From Algoriphagus oliviformis (GTDB taxonomy: Bacteria > Bacteroidota > Bacteroidia > Cytophagales > Cyclobacteriaceae), in the NCBI RefSeq assembly GCF_017254915.1, contig NZ_JAFKCT010000011.1, positions 62,001 through 126,000 of the forward strand: 64,000 bases of DNA, written 5' to 3'. Within the stretch, counting starts at the first letter, position 1. Every line of letters begins with the position of its first letter. The notes below the pieces were generated by a model, which saw nothing but the letters and a program-made list of their open reading frames with translations, did no database searches and was not told the DNA's origin. The translations under genes were made by a program, and so were the position numbers. Shown piece after piece: positions 51,840 through 60,782 of the stretch.

Positions 51840-51870
51840 TTGTAAGTCTCAAAAAGGGGTTTTAATATTG
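51840..51870 (+). promoter_or_regulatory. Candidate promoter of the ilv-leu cluster
   Basis: TTG (51840-51842), 20 bases, then TAATATTG (51863-51870), which differs from TAnnTTTG at one base. Predicted transcription start near 51877, about 36 bases before the leader ORF. The spacing is ideal for this phylum. Confidence 0.5.
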
Positions 51871-51912
51871 TCGTGTGATTCGCAACCGCAGCATCAAATC
51901 TCAAACCGCGAT

Positions 51913-51975
51913 ATGTCTTTACCTTTGGTCGTCGTCCTCCTAAGCTTTATTATTCTCGTCGGATTTTCGAAGTGA
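51913..51975 (+). CDS. Branched-chain amino acid leader peptide
   Basis: A 20-codon ORF, ATG to TGA, too short for ordinary gene finding. The peptide contains LVVVLLSFIILV: 4 Val, 5 Leu and 2 Ile, so 11 of 20 residues are branched-chain. Three GTC codons are consecutive. Such regulatory leaders precede ilv and leu operons in enteric bacteria, where ribosome stalling at these codons senses charged tRNA. The stop codon (51973-51975) lies within the first segment of the following RNA switch, as the mechanism requires. The peptide itself probably has no other job. The structure ilvD lies 80 bases downstream. Confidence 0.88.
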   Translation: MSLPLVVVLLSFIILVGFSK

Positions 51976-52023
51976 GGCACTAGACCATTATAATCCAGTA
52001 TATAAAAATCTAAAGTGCCTCAC
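51972..52023 (+). promoter_or_regulatory. Antiterminator of the ilv-leu attenuator
   Basis: GTGAGGCACT (51972-51981) and AGTGCCTCAC (52014-52023) are perfect complements, 10 bp, separated by 32 A/T-rich bases. This hairpin uses the same central segment as the terminator, so the two exclude each other. Segment 1 is covered by a ribosome that has reached the leader stop codon and is free when one stalls upstream on Val, Leu or Ile codons. Confidence 0.85.
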
Positions 52024-52042
52024 CGACCTGAGGCACTTTTTT
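52012..52042 (+). terminator. Terminator of the ilv-leu attenuator
   Basis: Perfect 11-bp stem AAAGTGCCTCA / TGAGGCACTTT (52012-52022 with 52029-52039), a 6-base loop CCGACC and six T at 52037-52042. It ends 13 bases before the ilvD ATG. A terminator in front of a gene it does not follow, sharing a strand with an upstream hairpin, marks an attenuator. Confidence 0.9.
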
Positions 52043-52055
52043 ATTTAGCAGTAAT

Positions 52056-53744
52056 ATGACCCTAAGCAATCTTAAGAAGTACAGTTGGGAAATCAGTGAC
52101 AACGACGAACATCCGGCGGGCAAAGCCATGCTGTATGCCACTGGCTTGAGCGACAAGAAGATGAAACAGCCTTTTGTAGGGATAGCGAGTTGTGGCTATG
52201 AAAGCAACCCCTGCAATATGCACCTCAATGACTTCGCCGGTCTGATCAAGCAATCCTCCCAGGAATATGATCTGACCGGTTTGGTTTTTAATACCATCGG
52301 CATTTCGGATGGCACTTCCATGGGGACTTTGGGCATGCGCTACTCGCTGGTCTCCAGGGAGATCATTGCCGATTCCATCGAGTCTTTTATCGTGGGCCAT
52401 TCCTTTGATGGCTGCGTGGCCGTGCCGGGTTGCGACAAAAACATGCCTGGGGCTGTCATGGGCCTGCTCCGCACTAACCGCCCATCGATCATCATGTATG
52501 GAGGTACGATCGCCTCCGGGCATTATAAAGGTGAAAAGCTGAACATCGTCTCCGCTTTTGAAGCCTTCGGAAAGCGCGTACAGGGCACCATCTCCGACGA
52601 GGACTACGATGGCGTGATTCGCAACGCTTGCCCTGGCAAAGGTGCTTGTGGAGGGATGTACACCGCCAATACCATGAGCTCCGCTATAGAGGCGATGGGG
52701 ATGTCCCTGCCTTACTCTTCCTCCTATCCCGCAAACTCCGCCGAGAAGCTGAGAGAATGCCAGGAAGTAAACAAGTACATGCGCATCATCCTGGAGAAGG
52801 ATATCAAACCAAAGGATATCATCACCCGCAAAAGTATCGAAAATGCCGTGCGCGTGACCATCGCCCTTGGGGGTAGCACCAATGCCGTGCTGCACCTCTT
52901 GGCTATCGCCAAGACAGCTGGAGTGGACTTCACCCTCGAGGACTTTAAAGCAATCAATGCCACCACGCCTATGCTCGGCGACTTCAAGCCTTCCGGCAAG
53001 TTTATGATGGAAGACCTTCACGAGCAGGGCGGGCTTCCGGCTTTCATGAAATACTTCCTCAATGCGGGCTATCTCCACGGAGACTGCATGACGGTCACAG
53101 GCAAGACTTTGGCGGAAAATCTGGAAAACATCGAGCCGATCACGCCTTCCATGGTCAATGTGATCCATCCGATAGAGACTCCGCTGAAGAAGACTGGCCA
53201 CCTCTGCATCCTGAAGGGCAATCTCGCCCCAGAGGGAGCGGTGTCCAAGATCACCGGCAAGGAAGGTACTTCCTTCACTGGTCCGGCTCGGGTATTCGAT
53301 TCCGAGCAGGAGGCCAATGATGCCATCCGAGATCACCAAGTGAAAGCCGGAGACGTCATCGTCATCAGAAGTGTTGGTCCGAAGGGAGCTCCTGGCATGC
53401 CAGAGATGCTGAAGCCGACTTCTATGATTATCGGCGCCGGGCTGGGTTCGGATGTGGCCTTGATCACTGACGGAAGATTTTCAGGAGGGACGCACGGTTT
53501 TGTCGTGGGACACGTCACTCCCGAGGCATGGTGTGGAGGCCCGATCGGCCTCTTGAAAGACGGAGATATCATTACCATTGATGCTGACGGGTTAGATTTG
53601 TCAGTCGATGTGTCGGAGGAAGAGTTTGCCGCGCGCCGTGGCTCCTGGTCTCCGAAGACTATCGAAGGACTTCAGGGAACCCTCAAAAAATACAACCAAC
53701 TTGTGGCAACCGCTTCCGAGGGTTGCGTAACAGATAAATTTTAA
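52056..53744 (+). CDS. ilvD: Dihydroxy-acid dehydratase
   Basis: Third step of Val/Ile synthesis: dihydroxy acid to 2-keto acid, an Fe-S enzyme. It is 562 residues. Cluster cysteines are in SCGYESNPCN (near 46), GCDKNMPG (near 127) and NACPGKGACGGMYTANTMS (near 190-208). The C-terminal GSDVALITDGRFSGGTHGFVVGHVTPEA is complete. First structural gene after the attenuator; ilvB follows after 4 bases. Confidence 0.96.
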   Translation: MTLSNLKKYSWEISDNDEHPAGKAMLYATGLSDKKMKQPFVGIASCGYESNPCNMHLNDFAGLIKQSSQEYDLTGLVFNTIGISDGTSMGTLGMRYSLVSREIIADSIESFIVGHSFDGCVAVPGCDKNMPGAVMGLLRTNRPSIIMYGGTIASGHYKGEKLNIVSAFEAFGKRVQGTISDEDYDGVIRNACPGKGACGGMYTANTMSSAIEAMGMSLPYSSSYPANSAEKLRECQEVNKYMRIILEKDIKPKDIITRKSIENAVRVTIALGGSTNAVLHLLAIAKTAGVDFTLEDFKAINATTPMLGDFKPSGKFMMEDLHEQGGLPAFMKYFLNAGYLHGDCMTVTGKTLAENLENIEPITPSMVNVIHPIETPLKKTGHLCILKGNLAPEGAVSKITGKEGTSFTGPARVFDSEQEANDAIRDHQVKAGDVIVIRSVGPKGAPGMPEMLKPTSMIIGAGLGSDVALITDGRFSGGTHGFVVGHVTPEAWCGGPIGLLKDGDIITIDADGLDLSVDVSEEEFAARRGSWSPKTIEGLQGTLKKYNQLVATASEGCVTDKF

Positions 53745-53748
53745 GCCT

Positions 53749-55443
53749 ATGAAGGACATGATGATCCGAGGGGCGGACATAGTTGTTCGCTCACTTATCG
53801 CAGAGCAGGCAGAGATTATTTTCGGGTACCCCGGTGGAGCGATCATGCCGGTGTACGACGCGCTCTACGACTATCATGAGCAAATCAAGCATGTGTTGAC
53901 CCGCCATGAGCAGGGCGCGATCCATGCAGCCCAGGGCTACGCCCGAGTCAGTGGCAAAGTGGGCGTCTGCCTCGCAACCTCTGGTCCAGGGGCGACCAAC
54001 CTCATCACCGGTCTGGCGGATGCGCAGATTGACAGCACGCCTCTGGTCTGCATTACCGGACAGGTGGCGGCCCATTTGCTGGGTACCGATGCTTTTCAGG
54101 AGACAGACGTGGTGGGTATCTCCATGCCCGCGACCAAGTGGAATATCCAGGTCCAACGGGTGGAAGACATCGCTGCGGCTATTGCCAGGGGCTTTTTCAT
54201 CGCCCGCTCCGGAAGACCGGGGCCGGTGCTGATCGATATCACCAAAAATGCCCAGACGGACTTTGGCGAGTACAACTACGTGCCCTGCCTCGGCTTCAGA
54301 TCTTATAAGACCTATGAGCCGGTGGAGGTGTCCAAGATCCAAGAGGCGGCCGACCTGATCAACAAGGCCGAGCGTCCTTACGTGCTCTTTGGCCAGGGGG
54401 TTGTTTTGGGAAAAGCAGAGGCTGAGCTGAAGTTTTTCCTGGACAAGACCGGGATTCCGGCGGCTTCTACGCTGCTCGGGTCTGGCGCGCTCTCCCAAGA
54501 CCATCCCAACTATGTCGGTAAGCTGGGGATGCATGGCAACTATGCCCCGAATTTGCTGACCAACCAATGTGATGTGTTGATCGCTGTGGGGATGCGCTTT
54601 GACGACCGGGTGACCGGTGACCTGAAGCGCTATGCCAAGCAGGCGAAAGTGATCCATCTGGAACTGGATCCCGCCGAAGTCAACAAGAACGTAAAGGCCC
54701 ATGTGGCAGTAGTCGGAGATTGCAAAGAAAGCCTCTCCATGCTCACCTCGGCCGTGGAAGGGAAGAAACACGAGTCCTGGATGGCCCGATTCAGAGAACT
54801 GGAGCAGGAAGAAAAATCCACGGTAGTCCAGCCGGACATCATGCCGACCAAGGCTGGTCTGACCATGGGCGAAGTGATCCACCAGATCAACCAATACAAG
54901 GCAGATGATGCGGTACTCGTCACCGACGTAGGGCAGCATCAGATGATCGCCTGGAGGTATTTCAACTATAAGAAGCCGAGAACCCAAGTGACTTCCGGAG
55001 GTTTGGGCACGATGGGCTTTGCCCTTCCAGCCGCGCTGGGAGCGCAGCTTCACGACTATTCCAGACAGGTCGTCTGCGTAGTGGGTGACGGCGGGATCCA
55101 GATGACGATCCAGGAGCTGGGTACCATCATGCAGACCAAGGCACCGGTGAAAATCGTGCTTCTGAACAACAACTACCTTGGCATGGTGCGTCAATGGCAG
55201 CAGATGTTCTTTGACAAACGCTATTCGTTTACCGAATTGGACAATCCCGAGTTTATCAAGATTGCCGAAGCTTACAATATCAAATCCCAGAAAGTTTCTG
55301 ATCGGGCTGACCTGAAGGAGGCCATCGAAGATATGTTTATCCATGACGGACCATTCTTCCTGGAAGTGGTGGTCGAAAAAGAGGACAACGTATTTCCGAT
55401 GATAGCCACAGGCTGCTCGGTGGAAGAGGTCAGACTTAGCTAA
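53749..55443 (+). CDS. ilvB: Acetolactate synthase, large subunit
   Basis: TPP enzyme making acetolactate and acetohydroxybutyrate. It is 564 residues: an N-terminal TPP-binding domain with FGYPGGAIMPVYDAL and HEQGAIHAAQGYAR (the catalytic Glu region), a central FAD-binding domain (GMRFDDRVTGD), and a C-terminal domain with GDGGIQMTIQELGTI and NNNYLGMVRQWQ for Mg-TPP. The regulatory subunit ilvN follows after 9 bases. Confidence 0.96.
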   Translation: MKDMMIRGADIVVRSLIAEQAEIIFGYPGGAIMPVYDALYDYHEQIKHVLTRHEQGAIHAAQGYARVSGKVGVCLATSGPGATNLITGLADAQIDSTPLVCITGQVAAHLLGTDAFQETDVVGISMPATKWNIQVQRVEDIAAAIARGFFIARSGRPGPVLIDITKNAQTDFGEYNYVPCLGFRSYKTYEPVEVSKIQEAADLINKAERPYVLFGQGVVLGKAEAELKFFLDKTGIPAASTLLGSGALSQDHPNYVGKLGMHGNYAPNLLTNQCDVLIAVGMRFDDRVTGDLKRYAKQAKVIHLELDPAEVNKNVKAHVAVVGDCKESLSMLTSAVEGKKHESWMARFRELEQEEKSTVVQPDIMPTKAGLTMGEVIHQINQYKADDAVLVTDVGQHQMIAWRYFNYKKPRTQVTSGGLGTMGFALPAALGAQLHDYSRQVVCVVGDGGIQMTIQELGTIMQTKAPVKIVLLNNNYLGMVRQWQQMFFDKRYSFTELDNPEFIKIAEAYNIKSQKVSDRADLKEAIEDMFIHDGPFFLEVVVEKEDNVFPMIATGCSVEEVRLS

Positions 55444-55452
55444 TCCAAACCT

Positions 55453-55953
55453 ATGAAGCGTTACACCATTTTCGTCATCACGGAGAATTTCATCGGAATT
55501 CTCAACAGGATCACCATCATTTTCACCCGCAGGGGGATCAATATTGATGCGCTGACCGCCTCCGAAAGCCGCCTTTCCGGGATCCACAGGATCACCATCG
55601 AGGTCACTGCCAATGAGGACACCGTCATCCAACTCGTCAATCAGATCGAGAAGATCGTCGATGTGATCAAGGCTTTCTACCACGAGGACGAGGGGGTAGT
55701 GTATCAGGAGATCGCGCTGTACAAGATCCCCGTTTCGCGCCTGGACGGTGGCTTGGAGAAAGTCATCCGTCAGCACAACGCCAAGATCATCGCCGCCGAG
55801 CCGGAGTTTGTCGTGCTGGAGCTGACAGGGCACAAGGAGCAGACCCAGGAGCTGCTGGAGATACTGAAAGGCTACGGCCTTCTTGAGTTTGCCAGGTCAG
55901 GTAGGGTAGCCGTCGCCAAGCGCATGCTGACCATCGAATCATTTATCAAGTAA
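55453..55953 (+). CDS. ilvN: Acetolactate synthase, small regulatory subunit
   Basis: A 166-residue subunit with an N-terminal ACT domain (TIFVITENFIGILNRITIIFTRRGINIDALT) that binds valine for feedback control, and a C-terminal activating domain (ALYKIPVS to LLEFARSGRVAVAKR). It is a full-length small subunit of the ilvH type. A gap of 132 bases follows before ilvC. Confidence 0.94.
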   Translation: MKRYTIFVITENFIGILNRITIIFTRRGINIDALTASESRLSGIHRITIEVTANEDTVIQLVNQIEKIVDVIKAFYHEDEGVVYQEIALYKIPVSRLDGGLEKVIRQHNAKIIAAEPEFVVLELTGHKEQTQELLEILKGYGLLEFARSGRVAVAKRMLTIESFIK

Positions 55954-55992
55954 AATCAATCCAAGAAACAACAAACTATTAAACCTAATATC

Positions 55993-56028
55993 ATGAAATC
56001 GAGCAGGATGAAGTACTCCAGCCTCTAG
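55993..56028 (+). CDS. Possible 11-residue mini-ORF upstream of ilvC
   Basis: ATG to TAG coding MKSSRMKYSSL, in the 132-base ilvN-ilvC gap. The context before its ATG (A-rich, AATATC-ATG) resembles that of real genes here. It has no branched-chain bias, and no paired hairpins like the ilvD attenuator were seen. It may be chance. Confidence 0.25.
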   Translation: MKSSRMKYSSL

Positions 56029-56085
56029 GCGGATATGAAACCCAGCGAGATTCCATAGAGCCTTTAAAAATCAAACTATAGACTT

Positions 56086-57129
56086 ATGAAATTAAAATTC
56101 GGATCAGTTGAAGAAAACGTAGTAACCAGGGATGAGTTTCCATTGGAAAAAGCCCGCGAGGTGCTCAAGGACGAGGTGATCGCAGTAATCGGCTACGGGG
56201 TACAAGGCCCAGGCCAGGCACTCAACCTGAAGGACAACGGCTTCAACGTGATCGTGGGCCAGAGAAAAGGCTCCAAGACTTGGGACAAGGCCATCTCCGA
56301 CGGCTGGGTTCCAGGTGAGACCCTGTTTGAAATCGAAGAAGCCTGCGAAAAAGGCACCATTATCCAGTTCCTCCTGTCTGACGCAGGTCAGATCACCCTG
56401 TGGCCTACAGTGAAGAAGCACCTGACCCCAGGCAAAGCGCTTTACTTCTCCCACGGCTTCGGCGTGACTTACAAGGAGAAAACCGGCATCGTGCCACCTG
56501 CTGACGTAGACGTGATCTTGGTCGCTCCAAAAGGCTCCGGTACTTCCCTGAGAAGAATGTTTGTAGAGGGCAGAGGCTTGAACTCTTCTTATGCAATCTT
56601 CCAAGATGGAACTGGCAAAGCCAAAGACCGCGTTATCGCTTTGGGTATCGGCGTAGGATCCGGCTACCTGTTTGAGACCGATTTCTATCGTGAGGTGACT
56701 TCCGACTTGACTGGCGAAAGAGGCACCCTGATGGGAGCCATCCAAGGTATCTTCGCAGCGCAGTACGAGGTCTTGAGATCCAATGGCCACACGCCATCCG
56801 AGGCGTTCAACGAGACCGTAGAAGAACTGACCCAATCCCTGATGCCACTGGTGGCAGAGAATGGTATGGACTGGATGTACGCCAACTGCTCCACCACTGC
56901 CCAGCGCGGTGCACTGGACTGGTGGAAGCCTTTCCGCGACGCGACCAAGCCGGTTTTCGAAGCGCTTTACGATTCCGTAAAGACAGGCAAAGAAGCCCAA
57001 AAGTCCATCGACTCCAACTCCAAGGCGGACTACAGAGAGAAGCTGGAGGAAGAACTGAAGGAACTGAGAGAGTCTGAAATGTGGCAGGCCGGAGCGGTCG
57101 TCCGTCAGTTGAGACCAGAGAATAATTAA
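56086..57129 (+). CDS. ilvC: Ketol-acid reductoisomerase
   Basis: Second step of Val/Ile synthesis, with NADPH and Mg2+. It is 347 residues, the short class I form. The nucleotide-binding motif is GYGVQGPGQALNL (near 38-50), with a following RKGSKTW loop that by its Arg/Lys/Ser content suggests NADPH. The Mg-site helix region (SDLTGERGTLMGAIQGIF; ETVEELTQSLM) is present. leuA follows after 21 bases. Confidence 0.95.
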   Translation: MKLKFGSVEENVVTRDEFPLEKAREVLKDEVIAVIGYGVQGPGQALNLKDNGFNVIVGQRKGSKTWDKAISDGWVPGETLFEIEEACEKGTIIQFLLSDAGQITLWPTVKKHLTPGKALYFSHGFGVTYKEKTGIVPPADVDVILVAPKGSGTSLRRMFVEGRGLNSSYAIFQDGTGKAKDRVIALGIGVGSGYLFETDFYREVTSDLTGERGTLMGAIQGIFAAQYEVLRSNGHTPSEAFNETVEELTQSLMPLVAENGMDWMYANCSTTAQRGALDWWKPFRDATKPVFEALYDSVKTGKEAQKSIDSNSKADYREKLEEELKELRESEMWQAGAVVRQLRPENN

Positions 57130-57150
57130 AAAACCCAAACCCCAAATATT

Positions 57151-58659
57151 ATGAGTGACAAGCTGTGGATTTTTGATACAACCCTGAGAGATGGGGAGCA
57201 AGTGCCAGGGTGTCAGTTGAATACCCAGGAGAAGATCGTGGTGGCCCAGGCCCTAGAGGCACTAGGCGTGGATATTATCGAAGCAGGCTTTCCGATTTCC
57301 AGCCCGGGAGATTTCAACTCGGTGCAGGAGATTTCCAAGGCGGTTTCCAATCCGATCATTTGCGCACTATCCCGTGCTGTAGAAAAAGATATCGAAGTAG
57401 CAGCCGCAGCGCTCAAATATGCCAAGAAGGGGCGGATTCACACCGGCATCGGCGTGTCTCCCTACCACATCCAGTACAAGCTGCGCTCCACCCCCGAGGA
57501 TATCATTGCCCGGGGCGTGGCGGCAGTGAAGTTTGCCAAGCGCTTCGTGGAGGACGTGGAGTTTTACGCCGAGGATGCGGGTCGTTCGGAGCCCGATTTT
57601 CTTTGCAAAATCATCGAAGAGGTGATCAAGGCAGGGGCGACCGTGGTGAACATTCCGGATACGACCGGCTATTGCCTTCCCGAGCAGTACGGAGCGATCA
57701 TCGCCAGCCTGAAAAACAATGTGCCAAACATTGACAAGGCCATCATCGCCACCCACTGCCACAACGACCTCGGTATGGCCACTGCCAACACCATCTCCGG
57801 TGTACAGCACGGCGCCCGCCAAGTCGAGGTGACCATCAACGGAATCGGGGAAAGAGCCGGAAACACCTCCATGGAGGAAGTGGTCATGGCGATCAAGTGC
57901 CACAATTCGATCCCTGTCTACACCGACATCGTCACGCCAAAGATCTATCAGACCAGCCGTCTGGTGTCCAAGCTGATGAACATGCCGGTACAGCCAAACA
58001 AGGCCATCGTGGGTAGAAACGCGTTTGCGCACTCCTCCGGTATCCACCAAGACGGCGTGCTGAAGCACAGGGAGAATTACGAAATCATCGATCCCAAAGA
58101 GGTCGGTGTGGACGAATCCACCATCGTCTTGACTGCAAGGTCGGGCAGGGCTGCACTGAAGCACCACTTGGACGCTTTGGGCGTGGAGCTGGAAGGCGAG
58201 GAGTTGCGCGAGGTGTACGAGGCATTCTTGGTCTTGGCAGACTCCAAGCGCGACATCGGCCGCAAGGATCTCCTGGAGCTGGTAGGCAAGTACATGGACG
58301 AATCCAACTTCATCGAGCTCCAGTCCATCAGCTATTCCTCCAACGGCGCCATCAATGCGCAGGTCAGCTTGAAGATCGGAAGCGAGCTTCACAGCGCTTC
58401 CTCCAGCGGCGTGGGTCCTGTGGATGCGGTGCTGAAGTCCATCGAAAAGATCGTCAAGCCCCAGGTTGATTTGGAGGAGTTTCTCATCCAGGCGATTACC
58501 CATGGCAGCGACGACGTAGCCAAAGTGCACATGCGCCTGATCAAATCGGACAAGCCTTACTACGGTTTTGCCTCAAACAAAGACATCGTGCTGGCCTCGG
58601 CGCAGGCTTTCGTGGATGCGCTCAACAAAATACCGGTCAAAGAATACGTGACTGCTTAA
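57151..58659 (+). CDS. leuA: 2-Isopropylmalate synthase
   Basis: First committed step to leucine: 2-ketoisovalerate + acetyl-CoA. It is 502 residues: a TIM barrel with FDTTLRDGEQVPG (about 8-20), metal histidines in THCHNDLGMATAN, GIGERAGNTSMEEV, and NAFAHSSGIHQDG. A C-terminal LeuA dimer/regulatory domain (about 370-500) binds leucine in known members. It is a standard LeuA. leuC follows after 2 bases. Confidence 0.95.
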   Translation: MSDKLWIFDTTLRDGEQVPGCQLNTQEKIVVAQALEALGVDIIEAGFPISSPGDFNSVQEISKAVSNPIICALSRAVEKDIEVAAAALKYAKKGRIHTGIGVSPYHIQYKLRSTPEDIIARGVAAVKFAKRFVEDVEFYAEDAGRSEPDFLCKIIEEVIKAGATVVNIPDTTGYCLPEQYGAIIASLKNNVPNIDKAIIATHCHNDLGMATANTISGVQHGARQVEVTINGIGERAGNTSMEEVVMAIKCHNSIPVYTDIVTPKIYQTSRLVSKLMNMPVQPNKAIVGRNAFAHSSGIHQDGVLKHRENYEIIDPKEVGVDESTIVLTARSGRAALKHHLDALGVELEGEELREVYEAFLVLADSKRDIGRKDLLELVGKYMDESNFIELQSISYSSNGAINAQVSLKIGSELHSASSSGVGPVDAVLKSIEKIVKPQVDLEEFLIQAITHGSDDVAKVHMRLIKSDKPYYGFASNKDIVLASAQAFVDALNKIPVKEYVTA

Positions 58660-58661
58660 TT

Positions 58662-60068
58662 ATGGAAAAGACAACATTATTTGATAAGATCTGGGATTCC
58701 CACGTGGTCAAATCCGTACCTGCTGGGCCAGATGTGTTCTTCATCGATAAGCATTTTATCCATGAAGTGACTTCTCCCGTCGCTTTTCTCAACTTGGAGA
58801 AAAGGGGCATCAGCGTAAAGTACCCGCACCGTACCATCGCTACTCCCGATCACAACGTCCCCACCGTGGACCAAGATCAGACGATCAAGGACAAGCTCTC
58901 CCGCATGCAGGTGGAGAAGCTTCGCGAAAACTGCAAGAAATACGGCATCGAGCTGCATGACCTCGGCTCAGCTCACCACGGCATCGTGCACGTGATCGGG
59001 CCGGAGCTGGGAGTGACCCAGCCGGGCATGACCATCGTGTGCGGCGACTCCCACACCTCTACCCACGGTGCCTTTGGCGCTATCGCCTTCGGGATCGGTA
59101 CTTCCGAGGTCGAGATGGTACTGGCCACCCAGTGCATCATGCAGTCCAAGCCTAAGAAAATGCGGATCTCCGTGGAAGGCGAGCTGGGCAAAGGCGTGAC
59201 TTCCAAGGATATCATCCTCTACATCATCTCCAAAATCTCCGCGGCCGGTGCTACCGGGTATTTCGTGGAGTATGCGGGTTCCGCAATCCGTAACCTCTCC
59301 ATGGAAGCCAGAATGACCATCTGCAACATGTCCATCGAAATGGGCGCACGTGGTGGCTTGATCGCTCCGGATGAGACTACTTTCGACTACCTGAAAGGAA
59401 AGCAATACGCTCCAGCCGGTGAGGCTTGGGACGAAGCGGTTGCTCACTGGAAGATGCTGAAAACCGACGACGGTGCGACCTTTGACAAGGAATACCACTA
59501 CGACGCGGCCGACATCGAGCCGATGATCACCTACGGTACCAACCCAGGCATGGGAATCAAAGTGGTGGAAAACATCCCGACCACCGAAGGCATGGAAGGC
59601 TCAAACAAGACTTCCTATCTGAAGTCCCTCAATTACATGGGCTTTGCTCCCGGAGAATCTGTCAAAGGAAAGCAAGTGGACTACGTCTTCGTGGGCTCCT
59701 GTACCAACGGGCGAATCGAAGATATCCGTTCCGTGGCAGAGTTTGTGAAGGGAAAGAGAAAGGCCGACAACATCACGGCTTGGATCGTCCCTGGTTCCCG
59801 TGAAGTGGAAAAGCAGGCCCATGAGGAAGGTTTGGTGAAAATCCTGGAGGAAGCAGGCTTTGTCCTTCGCCAGCCAGGCTGCTCCGCTTGCCTCGCGATG
59901 AACGATGACAAGATTCCAGCTGGGAAATTGGCGGTTTCTACTTCCAACAGAAACTTCGAAGGTCGTCAAGGCCCCGGTGCCCGCACCATGCTCGCGTCTC
60001 CTTTGACCGTGGCAGCGGTAGCCGTGACCGGCAAGATCACCGATCCTCGGGAGGTTCTCGAGAATTGA
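58662..60068 (+). CDS. leuC: 3-Isopropylmalate dehydratase, large subunit
   Basis: Aconitase-family [4Fe-4S] enzyme isomerising 2- to 3-isopropylmalate with LeuD. It is 468 residues. Cluster cysteines are in VGSCTNGR (near 346) and PGCSACLAMN (near 406-415). GDSHTSTHGAFGAIAFGIGTSE is the substrate region. The 112-base gap to leuD contains a palindromic element. Confidence 0.96.
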   Translation: MEKTTLFDKIWDSHVVKSVPAGPDVFFIDKHFIHEVTSPVAFLNLEKRGISVKYPHRTIATPDHNVPTVDQDQTIKDKLSRMQVEKLRENCKKYGIELHDLGSAHHGIVHVIGPELGVTQPGMTIVCGDSHTSTHGAFGAIAFGIGTSEVEMVLATQCIMQSKPKKMRISVEGELGKGVTSKDIILYIISKISAAGATGYFVEYAGSAIRNLSMEARMTICNMSIEMGARGGLIAPDETTFDYLKGKQYAPAGEAWDEAVAHWKMLKTDDGATFDKEYHYDAADIEPMITYGTNPGMGIKVVENIPTTEGMEGSNKTSYLKSLNYMGFAPGESVKGKQVDYVFVGSCTNGRIEDIRSVAEFVKGKRKADNITAWIVPGSREVEKQAHEEGLVKILEEAGFVLRQPGCSACLAMNDDKIPAGKLAVSTSNRNFEGRQGPGARTMLASPLTVAAVAVTGKITDPREVLEN

Positions 60069-60085
60069 GTTCTTACAGGTATTGA

Positions 60086-60157
60086 GTTACTGGTTATTCG
60101 AGGTTAGATGGGATTTGATATCCTACTTCCACACTCGGGTTGCCAATAACCAATAAC
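60086..60157. repeat. Imperfect inverted repeat between leuC and leuD
   Basis: GTTACTGGTTATT (60086-60098) is answered by AATAACCAATAAC (60145-60157): 12 of 13 pairs. Just inside, CGAG (60099-60102) pairs with CTCG (60134-60137). The centre has GGATTTGATATCC. GTTATTG heptamers recur in the arms. In the transcript it would form a hairpin within the operon and may affect leuC/leuD stability or ratio. Confidence 0.5.
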
Positions 60158-60180
60158 AACTAACTAACTACTGAAACACT

Positions 60181-60771
60181 ATGGCTTACGATAAATTCAC
60201 CGTCCTACGCGATACGGCAGTGCCACTGCCGACCGAAAACGTGGACACCGACCAGATCATCCCGGCTCGATTCCTGAAGGCCACCGAGCGCGAAGGCTTT
60301 GGCGACAACCTGTTTCGCGACTGGAGATACGACGTAGAGGGCAACCCGAAACAGGATTTTGTCCTCAATGACGACACGTACTCCGGCAAAATCCTCGTTG
60401 CTGGCAAAAACTTTGGCTCAGGCTCCAGCCGCGAGCACGCTGTGTGGGCGATCTACGATTATGGATTCCGCTGCGTGGTGTCCAGCTTTTTCGCAGACAT
60501 CTTCAAAAACAACTGCCTGAACATCGGCGTGCTGCCGGTGACGGTCTCTGCCGAGTTTGCGGACAAGCTTTTCGCGGCGATCACGGCAGACCCCAAGACA
60601 GAAATCGAAGTGAGCCTGCCTGAGCAGAAGATCACTTTGCTGTCCACCGGCGAGTCGGAGTCCTTCGACATCAACGAATACAAGAAAAGCAACATGAAGA
60701 ACGGGTTTGACGACATCGACTACCTGCTCAACATGTCATCTGAAATAGAGGCTTTTGCCGCTAACAGATAA
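60181..60771 (+). CDS. leuD: 3-Isopropylmalate dehydratase, small subunit
   Basis: Swivel-domain partner of LeuC. It is 196 residues, with the opening LPTENVDTDQIIPARFL and the key GKNFGSGSSREHAVWAI. Then FADIFKNNCLNIGVLPV is standard. The next gene begins 11 bases later. Confidence 0.95.
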   Translation: MAYDKFTVLRDTAVPLPTENVDTDQIIPARFLKATEREGFGDNLFRDWRYDVEGNPKQDFVLNDDTYSGKILVAGKNFGSGSSREHAVWAIYDYGFRCVVSSFFADIFKNNCLNIGVLPVTVSAEFADKLFAAITADPKTEIEVSLPEQKITLLSTGESESFDINEYKKSNMKNGFDDIDYLLNMSSEIEAFAANR

Positions 60772-60782
60772 AATACGCTCAA

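Noticed and set aside
53791..55833. 680-codon minus-strand frame opposite ilvB-ilvN
   Set aside because: Very long, but lies exactly opposite two unmistakable genes and gives a His/Gly/Asp-rich product without domains; an antisense artefact of codon bias.
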